Shown one piece after another: positions 54,162 to 61,500 of a stretch of DNA of 64,000 bases. Each line of letters starts with the position of its first letter. The first letter of the stretch is position 1. The translations under genes and the position numbers were made by a program. The stretch comes from JBBDQZ01 sp040905705 (GTDB taxonomy: Bacteria; Bacteroidota; Rhodothermia; Balneolales; Natronogracilivirgulaceae): assembly GCA_040905705.1 (NCBI GenBank), contig JBBDQZ010000063.1:1-64000 (forward strand), in the 5' to 3' direction. Under the pieces are notes generated by a model. That model was not told where the DNA came from. It saw nothing but the letters and a program-made list of their open reading frames with translations, and ran no database searches.

Positions 54162-55890
54162 TTCCAATATGTCGGGGAAAGCCTGCCGGCCCGGAAAGAT
54201 CTGGCATACCATATCTGTTATCAATTGTTTATTTGTGCTATGTACTTCGGCATTTTCAGATGTGCCGGATATTCGTTCCCTTCAAACCTATGATAACAAT
54301 ATCCTGGACTCCGGTGGTGTTCTACTCGCTGAACAGGCAGCATATGATGTCTTTTATTACGATCTGGATCTGTTCATTGACCCCGCCGACAGCAGCATTC
54401 ATGGTAGCTCAATGACTTATGTTCATATGCTTGAGGATTCAGACCTTTTTGTGCTTCATCTGGATACGGTCTTCGTCATTGATCGTGTGTTGAAAATTGA
54501 GGCGGACCGTTCTCTTCCACTTGAGTTTACACATAAAGATGGTCTTCTTATTGCCCGGTTTCCGGAAACTTCAATTACAGGAGAGCAAGTGGTTGTTGAG
54601 GTCTCCTATTATGGCCATCCCAGATCTGCGACAAACCCACCCTGGGAAGGAGGTTTTACCTGGTCTGAAACCGAATCGGGGAAACCGTGGATTGGGGTTT
54701 CATGCCAAATTAACGGTGCGGACTTGTGGTGGCCTGTTAAAGATCATCCATCTGACAGACCCGACTCGGTTTCGTTGAAATTTACAGTTCCAAAAGAACT
54801 TGTAGCCGTGTCCAACGGAAAACTCCGTTCTGTTCATTCTTTCAATGAAGAGACCCGTACATTTCACTGGATTCATAGAAGCCCGATAAGCAATTATGCC
54901 GTTTCAGTAAACATTGGCGTCTATGTTGAGTTGAAAAGCGAATATAAAAGTATTACCGGTGAAGTATTTCCAGTCTATTTCTGGCCGCTTCCTGAGAACC
55001 GGGGAAAAGCAGAGGAGTTACTCGTTCAGATAAAACAACAACTGCGTTTTTTTGAAAATATATTGGGTCCGTATCCATTTCGCCATGAGAAATACGGGGT
55101 GGTGGAAGCCCCTTTTCTCGGTATGGAACATCAAACCATTATCGCATACGGAGGGGGGTATCAGAATGATGTAATTTTTAATACGGAAACGGGTTTCGAC
55201 GATCTTCATCATCATGAACTGTCTCATGAGTGGTGGGGAAATCTGGTTACGGCTTCTGACTGGAAGGATTTTTGGATTCATGAAGGTTTTGCTACGTATA
55301 TGCAGGCGTTATATGCCGAACACTTGCACGGCAATGATCAATATCTGGTCTTTATGGAGGCATTATTTGATCTCATATCCAATAATATTCCTATTGCCCC
55401 GGAACAGAGCCGTTCCACACGTGAAATGTTTGTTGGACGGGATATATATATGAAAGGAGCCTGGGTATTGCACACACTTAGATATTTAATCGGCGACGAG
55501 AACTTTTTTTCTGTTTTAAGACAAATGACATACCCGGACTATAATAATGAATCATTCTCCGGCAAGCCGTTGAGCCGGTTTGTAAATACCCGGGATTTTA
55601 TTGACGTGGTGGAGTATGTTTCCGGTCGAGATCTGGAGTGGTTTTTCGAAACTTATTTATACTATGCCGAATTGCCGGAACTTCAAAAGAAATGGGATGG
55701 TAACCGGTTGACTTTGTCCTGGTTTACATCATCAGAGCTACCGTTTCCGATGCCTGTTACTGTCTATAATGGGATTGATTGGCAAACATTCATTCCGGAT
55801 GGTAAAAAATCGCTGACCGTTCATTCCAGGGAAGAATTCGTACTGGATCCGAATCATCAAGTACTGCGATCCGGAATGTTTGACCTTTAG
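54145..55890 (+). CDS. secreted M1 family metallopeptidase
   Basis: M1 enzymes are zinc aminopeptidases. The motif HELSH has ligands H357 and H361 with catalytic E358, and the third ligand is E380 (spacing of 18 residues), as required. The substrate-binding motif reads GMEHQT, a common variant in Bacteroidota. A hydrophobic stretch around residues 20-38 is a signal peptide, so it acts in the periplasm or outside. The first ATG overlaps folA; the ATG at 54169 gives a shorter n-region and no overlap and may be the true start. No C-terminal ERAP-like domain is apparent; length is 581 residues. Confidence 0.93.
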   Translation: MTEFDDSNMSGKACRPGKIWHTISVINCLFVLCTSAFSDVPDIRSLQTYDNNILDSGGVLLAEQAAYDVFYYDLDLFIDPADSSIHGSSMTYVHMLEDSDLFVLHLDTVFVIDRVLKIEADRSLPLEFTHKDGLLIARFPETSITGEQVVVEVSYYGHPRSATNPPWEGGFTWSETESGKPWIGVSCQINGADLWWPVKDHPSDRPDSVSLKFTVPKELVAVSNGKLRSVHSFNEETRTFHWIHRSPISNYAVSVNIGVYVELKSEYKSITGEVFPVYFWPLPENRGKAEELLVQIKQQLRFFENILGPYPFRHEKYGVVEAPFLGMEHQTIIAYGGGYQNDVIFNTETGFDDLHHHELSHEWWGNLVTASDWKDFWIHEGFATYMQALYAEHLHGNDQYLVFMEALFDLISNNIPIAPEQSRSTREMFVGRDIYMKGAWVLHTLRYLIGDENFFSVLRQMTYPDYNNESFSGKPLSRFVNTRDFIDVVEYVSGRDLEWFFETYLYYAELPELQKKWDGNRLTLSWFTSSELPFPMPVTVYNGIDWQTFIPDGKKSLTVHSREEFVLDPNHQVLRSGMFDL

Positions 55891-55909
55891 CTATGGAAAT
55901 ATTTTGTAA

Positions 55910-56917
55910 TTATTCCAACGGTTTCTCAGAGGGAAGAATAAAAGTTGTATCACTCTGCACAACAAAGTCAATGGATTCCGACCAGCGGCCCATTATACCA
56001 TAATAATCTATTGCGGAAATGCGGAATGTGTACGTTCCCGGATCCGGTCGCGGTATGTAAAGGGTATGGTTCGTATGCATATTCGTATAATGCCAGTGAA
56101 ACGATGAATGCTTTCGTTCAATATGAAGAAGATACTGGTCTGCCATCGGCAGTGATTCCCATTTGGTGCGAAATAATGGTACGGAATCTTCGACGGCAAC
56201 GATGTTTACATGAATAGCATCTGCTTTGATTGTGTCGATCAGGTGTGGACGTTCCGGAATCTCAGCCCACTGATAACTTGATGAAGTAACTCTGCCGGTC
56301 AAAGCACTGCCGGGAGTTAGCGGGTACGTTGTATTATTTGATTTCCATGTAAAATATCCACGTTGAGAAGATACACTGACGCCGGATTCACCCCTGCATT
56401 GTATACCGATATCGGCGTGTTCCGTATGGTTGTTATGCAGAATGAGCCTGGCATGATAACATTGTATCGTATCCGGAAAAATTGAAGGGGAACGACCTTT
56501 TTCAAATCGGATGTCTGCGCTTTCCAACGTAACTACCCCGGGTCGTGGCTCTATCGCCAGCCTTGAAGCCGGGTAAATAATTAACAAACTGTTTGTGGGA
56601 AATACTACAGAGGCAAACTGGCGGGATCCGGTCTGAATGATATCACCTGGATAAAGCATGTTTTTGCCTGATATAAACAGTGTGTCCTGACCTCTGTTTA
56701 CTTGTAACAACGTATCGGAAAATACAAAAATGGATTTGGGTTCATCAGAAATACGATTATCAGGAACCACGCTGTTACCTGTTGTTGCATTCTGTTCATT
56801 CATCGACCCCGTAGCGGGTTCAACAAAATTCTCAGAAGGCCTCAAATACAACAATAAGAGCCATCCGATGATCAGGATCAAAACAAAATATCGAAAATAA
56901 AACATGATAACAGACAC
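55910..56917 (-). CDS. FecR-like domain protein with a C-terminal fibronectin-type region
   Basis: The product has 335 residues: a membrane anchor (residues 8-25), a spacer rich in Ser/Asn, a FecR-like beta domain around 70-135 (LYPGDIIQTGSRQFASVVFPTNS, LLIIYPASRLAIEPR), and a C-terminal beta domain ending in a fibronectin-III-like pattern (YTFRISAIDYYGIMGRWSES). FecR-type domains often relay signals from outer-membrane receptors to sigma factors, but some occur in structural or peptidoglycan-linked proteins. No sigma or receptor gene is adjacent, so the role is open. The first start is GTG; an ATG four codons in is as good. It converges with the M1 gene across 19 bases. Confidence 0.7.
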   Translation of the reverse strand: MSVIMFYFRYFVLILIIGWLLLLYLRPSENFVEPATGSMNEQNATTGNSVVPDNRISDEPKSIFVFSDTLLQVNRGQDTLFISGKNMLYPGDIIQTGSRQFASVVFPTNSLLIIYPASRLAIEPRPGVVTLESADIRFEKGRSPSIFPDTIQCYHARLILHNNHTEHADIGIQCRGESGVSVSSQRGYFTWKSNNTTYPLTPGSALTGRVTSSSYQWAEIPERPHLIDTIKADAIHVNIVAVEDSVPLFRTKWESLPMADQYLLHIERKHSSFHWHYTNMHTNHTLYIPRPDPGTYTFRISAIDYYGIMGRWSESIDFVVQSDTTFILPSEKPLE

Positions 56918-56933
56918 AAAATGGGCTGTTTAC

Positions 56934-58187
56934 TTAAATAGATACACTTTTCAAATGAACAATATAATGCTTGATCACAGGTTTAGTTAATTCCGTTATG
57001 TGTCGCGTGTCAGAAGCCTTTGAAAATTCCAGAGCGATATTATTGGGTTGCATGATCCATATTCCGTTACTTTGATAAGTATAAGCCTCGCTATGGCTGA
57101 AATCAAAAAACAAATAGGATTCTATGGAGGAGGCATCGGATGGCAGGCCCAGTTCATTTAATGCATTTGCCGTTTTGTTTCGCAAAGTTTCTAGTTGCTT
57201 TTCGGTCGGTTTTTGGTCAAGAAATGTAGTTCTGAAATAATTACGGTTCAGAAATCGACTACACAAGTCACTTAATACCGGATGAGGAGCATGTTGCCAA
57301 TATTTCAGGTTCATTAAAATATCATTATCGTCCAGCCGGATAAATGCATCGAGTTGCGACTTGTTAAGCCTGTTTGAGGTTCCCGGCTGCGATTTGAAAA
57401 AATATTCCAGTGCGGAAGAAAAAAATGTAACTTCGACGTTATTATCTAACAACTTCTTTACCCGCTTTAGTATGGCGAGAAGAAGTTTGTCCCCGGCCAG
57501 AACAGTTTTATGCAGATAAACCTGCATATACATCAGCCGACGTGCCACGATATAGTTTTCAACAGCATAAATCCCTTTATTGTCGATCACGATGTTTCCC
57601 TGGTGTACGCGCATGGTGCGGATGATCCGGTCTATTCCGATAGATCCCTCAAGTACCCCGGCAAACATGCTGTCCCTGCGAATATAGTCCAGCCGATCAA
57701 TATCAAGTTGTGAAGAGATCAACTGATGCAAAAACCGTTTTGGATAACGATCGGTGAATATCCGAATCGCCGTGTCCAGCTGCCCGTCAAACTGCCGGTT
57801 TAACTCTTTCATCAATAGCAGGGTAAGTTGTTCGTGATGGCAGTTCTTGATGATAACTTCCTCAAGAGTATGGGAAAAGGGGCCATGGCCAATGTCATGC
57901 AGCAAAATAGCAATCAGCATGCTCTCATACTCTTTGTTGGTGATAGTCGTGTCTTTCTCTTTCAGATGATTCAACACCCGCTGCATCAGCCCCAAAGCTC
58001 CCAGTGCGTGTGAAAACCTGGAGTGTTCAGCTCCCGGAAAAACCATATTGGCCATTCCCAACTGACGAATTCGACGCAATCTCTGAACATATGGATGATC
58101 CAGAAGCTGTAAAACCACTCCTTTGGGTACGCTGATAAATCCGTGAACAGGATCGGTAAAGATTTTGTATTGTGTTGATTTGTCCAT
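56934..58187 (-). CDS. HD domain phosphohydrolase (dNTPase-like)
   Basis: HD-domain proteins of this kind hydrolyse deoxynucleoside triphosphates; members include SAMHD1 and bacterial YdhJ-type enzymes. The metal ligands are in EHSRFSHALGA (first His) and LLHDIGHGPFSH (HD pair). The opening VHGFISVPKGVVLQLLDHPYVQRLRRIRQLG is a strong family signature. I use the ATG at 58187 (417 residues), since an upstream in-frame ATG gives a tail without resemblance. It starts 16 bases from the FecR-like gene on the same strand. The exact substrate is not shown. Confidence 0.9.
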   Translation of the reverse strand: MDKSTQYKIFTDPVHGFISVPKGVVLQLLDHPYVQRLRRIRQLGMANMVFPGAEHSRFSHALGALGLMQRVLNHLKEKDTTITNKEYESMLIAILLHDIGHGPFSHTLEEVIIKNCHHEQLTLLLMKELNRQFDGQLDTAIRIFTDRYPKRFLHQLISSQLDIDRLDYIRRDSMFAGVLEGSIGIDRIIRTMRVHQGNIVIDNKGIYAVENYIVARRLMYMQVYLHKTVLAGDKLLLAILKRVKKLLDNNVEVTFFSSALEYFFKSQPGTSNRLNKSQLDAFIRLDDNDILMNLKYWQHAPHPVLSDLCSRFLNRNYFRTTFLDQKPTEKQLETLRNKTANALNELGLPSDASSIESYLFFDFSHSEAYTYQSNGIWIMQPNNIALEFSKASDTRHITELTKPVIKHYIVHLKSVSI

Positions 58188-58336
58188 GAAAAATTTTGGA
58201 GTTGCCGGGAATATTACCGTGTTAGAAAACAACACTTATACGTTCGCATACATTAGCGGGCAATAGTATATTGTTAGACGAATATCGGGATTCCTTTTAT
58301 CTTTAACCATTACTTTCCACAACCAGAAAAAGGGTT

Positions 58337-59413
58337 ATGCTACTTGATAAAGATTCGGAGCAGTTTTTAGAAGATCTGTTGATTACCCCAAGTCCGACCG
58401 GTTTTGAGAAAGCCGGGCAACAAGTATGGATAGATTATGTAAAAAAAATAGCTGACAGGGTTGACACAGATGCCTATGGGTCGGCCGCGGCACATCTTTC
58501 GGTCGCCCAGGATGCTATGACCGTTATGATTGAGGCGCATTGCGATGAAATAGGTATGATAGTTCAACACATAGACGACTCAGGGTTTGTTTATGTCAAT
58601 CGAGTGGGGGGAAGTGACCCGGGTATTGCCAGGGCACGAAAGGTCTATATTCACAGCCGTGAAGGCATTGTCAGTGGTGTTATTGGCCATACAGCTATTC
58701 ATCTTCAGGATCGGGATAATTCAAAACTGCCGAAGTGGAAAGATCTGTTTATTGACATCGGAGCCAATAACCGTGAAGAAGCGTTACATATGATCACAGT
58801 AGGGGATCCTGTCACCATTGCCGAACAGTTTGATTATTTATCGGATGAAATTATCACCGGAAGGGCACTGGATAACCGGATCGGTGGATTTGTTATTGCC
58901 AATACAATCAAAAAACTTAATGAACGACGAACGGAATTAAAAGTGAATGTGATTGCATTGAATGCCGTACAGGAAGAGGTGGGAGGATTTGGAGCCAGAA
59001 TGATGGCGTATCGCTATGAGCCGGATGTAGCGATTGTGACAGATGTTACACATGCGACGGACAGTCCCGGTATTGACCACCGGGAACATGGGCTGGTTAA
59101 ACTGGGAAAAGGGCCGGTGATCAGCCATGGGGGGGCGAATCATCCCGGTGTGACGAAATATGTGGAACAGATTTCCATGAAGGCGGGAATTGAACTTCAG
59201 CACGAAGCTTCTGGTTCCCGGACGGGGACGGATACCGACAGCATATTTTATCAGAAGCACGGGATTCCCAGTGGCTTGATTTCACTTCCGTTGAGATATA
59301 TGCACAGTCCCGTCGAAATGGCTTCCCTGCCGGATGTTAATCTGCTGACGGAACTGTTTACTGAAATAGTGCTCGGATTGAAAAAAAAGCAATCATTTAA
59401 ATTGTTTAAATAA
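58337..59413 (+). CDS. M42 family aminopeptidase
   Basis: M42 enzymes are large self-assembling, di-metal glutamyl- or leucyl-type aminopeptidases of the cytoplasm. The metal and catalytic residues are in EAHCDEIGMIV (His and Asp), ALDNRIGG (Asp), QEEVGGFGARM (catalytic Glu pair) and VTDVTHATDSPG. A late GSRTGTDTDSIF segment also matches. The length of 358 residues is typical. It is monocistronic, ending before a strong bidirectional terminator. Substrate preference is unknown. Confidence 0.93.
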   Translation: MLLDKDSEQFLEDLLITPSPTGFEKAGQQVWIDYVKKIADRVDTDAYGSAAAHLSVAQDAMTVMIEAHCDEIGMIVQHIDDSGFVYVNRVGGSDPGIARARKVYIHSREGIVSGVIGHTAIHLQDRDNSKLPKWKDLFIDIGANNREEALHMITVGDPVTIAEQFDYLSDEIITGRALDNRIGGFVIANTIKKLNERRTELKVNVIALNAVQEEVGGFGARMMAYRYEPDVAIVTDVTHATDSPGIDHREHGLVKLGKGPVISHGGANHPGVTKYVEQISMKAGIELQHEASGSRTGTDTDSIFYQKHGIPSGLISLPLRYMHSPVEMASLPDVNLLTELFTEIVLGLKKKQSFKLFK

Positions 59414-59505
59414 GGGAAAATCAAAGATCTTACGGGTGCTATTGTAAGCTTATCCGAAAGTTGAATGATTGGCTTTGCTGTTGCCCCAATGGTAATACAG
59501 TATAC

Positions 59506-59543
59506 AAAAAAAGCCAAATCGATAACTCGAAATGGCTTTTTTT
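59506..59543. terminator. bidirectional rho-independent terminator
   Basis: Seven A, then GCCA-AA-TCGA pairing with TCGA-AA-TGGC around a TAAC loop, then seven T form a symmetrical hairpin. It lies between the convergent M42 and Hc1-like genes and can end both transcripts. Confidence 0.8.
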
Positions 59544-59568
59544 GGGAATCTTCAGACGAACCTTCAGG

Positions 59569-59742
59569 TCAGTCTCTTTTTTTGTTTTGAATATCAATGC
59601 GGATATCCTGAGCCAATTTTTTGAGCTCCTGGAGTGATTTTCGGGCACGGGTCCCGGCAGTTTTATTACTCTTGCTGTAAAATTTCTCCATATCCACTTC
59701 TAAATCATCAACCAAAGTTTTGATTTCACTAAATCTGTTCAT
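59569..59742 (-). CDS. histone H1-like Hc1 family protein
   Basis: A 57-residue, lysine/arginine-rich helical protein: MNRFSEIKTLVDDLEVD at the start, then a KTAGTRARK core and LQELKKLAQDIR. This pattern matches the Hc1-like small nucleoid proteins (Pfam Hc1, known from chlamydial Hc1 and common in Bacteroidota). It is likely to bind and compact DNA or associate with the nucleoid. The ATG at 59742 gives the complete family length. It has its own predicted promoter and a strong terminator, so it is a single-gene unit. The gene is easily missed because of its size. Confidence 0.9.
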   Translation of the reverse strand: MNRFSEIKTLVDDLEVDMEKFYSKSNKTAGTRARKSLQELKKLAQDIRIDIQNKKRD

Positions 59743-59815
59743 GAATGACTCCGTTTGTTTGAAATTAGTTACTTCTTGATTTAAGAAGGCCTATAACCTC
59801 CAATGTCGGAAGCTA

Positions 59816-59843
59816 ATTATAAGCAATCCAAGATGTCAAGCAA
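59816..59843 (-). promoter_or_regulatory. predicted promoter of the Hc1-like gene
   Basis: On the minus strand TTGCTT (59843-59838) and TATAAT (59821-59816) are separated by 16 bases, about 75 bases before the Hc1-like start. The -10 match is perfect; the -35 match is partial. Confidence 0.45.
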
Positions 59844-59914
59844 CAAATCGCTATTTAAAGCACAAAAAGCACTTTTTTTGATTTTTATCTATTATTTTCA
59901 CTTAAAACAGGGAT

Positions 59915-60553
59915 TTAACTCGAAAGTTTTTCCAAAGTCGAGGTGTCCGGAAGGTCTCCGAAAGCCATAACCGAGCATAAATAGCTGTTTTCTGGTGGCG
60001 GGTTTAGATCTGCAGGTACCCGCGACCGTATGTTTCCTTTATCATTGTCTTGTGTTGATTTGTTTTTGTTCACAAAAACGTTATCTGCATCAACATCGAC
60101 AAATAAAATTACAGGTTTCCGTTGAAGTTGTCTTGAAAGTTCTCTTGTCAACAGGCTTAATGGAACAGGATGGATATCTCCTGTAATATTGTTGCGTATA
60201 AGATTGGACAGCACAAGGTGTGTACCGGCCGGCCGGGCATCTATCCATTCTTTTTCTATGATCAGATGGTTATCCTTTTGCTGTACAATGTCTTTTTGAT
60301 ATCCGTTAATCCCGGTTCCCGGGATACCCTTATCAGCAAGCAGGGCGACTATCCTGTGATTCAGATCTTTTGTAGCACGAATAATGGCTTGATTTCGCAT
60401 CATACCGGTCTGAATAAGTCTTTCTGTATACGGGCTGTCTCCATGTACGATAATTCCGCTGCAACCTTTTTGCCTGGTCATGGCCTCGGCAAATGCGTTC
60501 ATAAAGAATGACTGATCGAGATGTTTATAATCAAGGATTGCTATATAAAACAT
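59915..60553 (-). CDS. amino acid kinase-like protein, probably inactive
   Basis: The 212-residue product resembles the amino acid kinase fold of the acetylglutamate kinase type: IIVHGDSPYTERLIQTG in the place of VHGGG...L...G, then a helix and GIPGTGINGYQKDIV, then a strand-turn PVILFVDVDADNVFV resembling the LTDVDGV region. The N-terminal K-x-GG nucleotide-binding loop is not present (it reads LDYKHLDQ), and the usual glycine pair is missing, so catalysis is unlikely. It is about 50-70 residues shorter than typical kinases. The match is by eye, so a different fold is possible. It lies 82 bases from the cytidine deaminase on the same strand. Confidence 0.5.
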   Translation of the reverse strand: MFYIAILDYKHLDQSFFMNAFAEAMTRQKGCSGIIVHGDSPYTERLIQTGMMRNQAIIRATKDLNHRIVALLADKGIPGTGINGYQKDIVQQKDNHLIIEKEWIDARPAGTHLVLSNLIRNNITGDIHPVPLSLLTRELSRQLQRKPVILFVDVDADNVFVNKNKSTQDNDKGNIRSRVPADLNPPPENSYLCSVMAFGDLPDTSTLEKLSS

Positions 60554-60635
60554 ACATTTACAGAATGATGGATAATGATCCGGTGTTATGAACCGGCCGT
60601 GGAAAATAAATTTATCATGCAGCCGGATGTTTGCA

Positions 60636-61430
60636 TCAGGCGTCCGGGTCTCTCCTTCGCTTTGCTATAAACGGATACGGCAGAAGTGCAGATATGGTCA
60701 AATAGGTTAATTCAGTTTTACTGTGATGGAGATGGAGGCAACCGTCATTCATCTGTTCGGTTAGCACCTGGCGGCACGCGCCACAAGGGCTGGCATAATC
60801 GCTTTTGGGTGCGTATACATGCATCTCATACAACTTGCTTGCGCCGCATGAGAGCGCTTTTCCAAGGGCAACTCGCTCAGCACAAAGGCCTTTTTGCCAG
60901 TCATTTAATTCAATATTGACACCGGAAAACACACCCGAGTCGGTGCTAAGTAATGCCGTAACTGGAAACGAGGAATATGGTGTGATGCAACGAGAGGTCA
61001 ATTCCGTTAATCGATTGATATTGAGTCCGGTTTCAGTGGTTTGAAATAATTGTTCCGGCTCCTGCTCATCTATTTCACGGGTAATCTCCGGCCGGATCGA
61101 ATACAGATTACACCATGTTGAAAGAACGTCATTTGGTATCCTGTCCGTGTTTGCATATTCTTCCGTGTTTGTATATTCCGTTGCCCCTATATTCAACTCA
61201 TTATAGCCCCCGCGCTCCGGAACTAATAGGACCGAAGGGTGATCACCTTCACTCAGGCATGTAAAAATGGCTGTCTGAATAGCATGTATCGTAAGAGGAA
61301 GCGAAGCACTTTCAATACGGACTCCCGGATACATGGTACCGGTTTTCCCTGTTATGACACAAACCTCTTTGAGGCCGGAGTAAGGAGTATAACATCGCGA
61401 ATATAAGGTATCCCAGCTCAATGAATTCAT
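60636..61430 (-). CDS. cdd: two-domain cytidine deaminase
   Basis: Cytidine deaminase converts cytidine and deoxycytidine to uridine forms. The C-terminal half (residues 138-264) holds the full zinc site: C183 with the proton shuttle E185 (CAE) and C216/C219 in SPCGACRQ. The N-terminal half repeats the domain start (SRCYTPYS at 11-18 against SRCITPYS at 146-153) but lacks the CAE and PCxxC residues, so it is a degenerate copy. In the E. coli two-domain enzyme the active half is N-terminal and the inactive half C-terminal, so the order is reversed here. Length is 264 residues. Confidence 0.85.
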   Translation of the reverse strand: MNSLSWDTLYSRCYTPYSGLKEVCVITGKTGTMYPGVRIESASLPLTIHAIQTAIFTCLSEGDHPSVLLVPERGGYNELNIGATEYTNTEEYANTDRIPNDVLSTWCNLYSIRPEITREIDEQEPEQLFQTTETGLNINRLTELTSRCITPYSSFPVTALLSTDSGVFSGVNIELNDWQKGLCAERVALGKALSCGASKLYEMHVYAPKSDYASPCGACRQVLTEQMNDGCLHLHHSKTELTYLTISALLPYPFIAKRRRDPDA

Positions 61431-61500
61431 TGTGTGACCATCATTTTGAAAGCCGGTGGCGATAACCGGAATTTTGTTGGATTATGCATAAAGTGAAACT

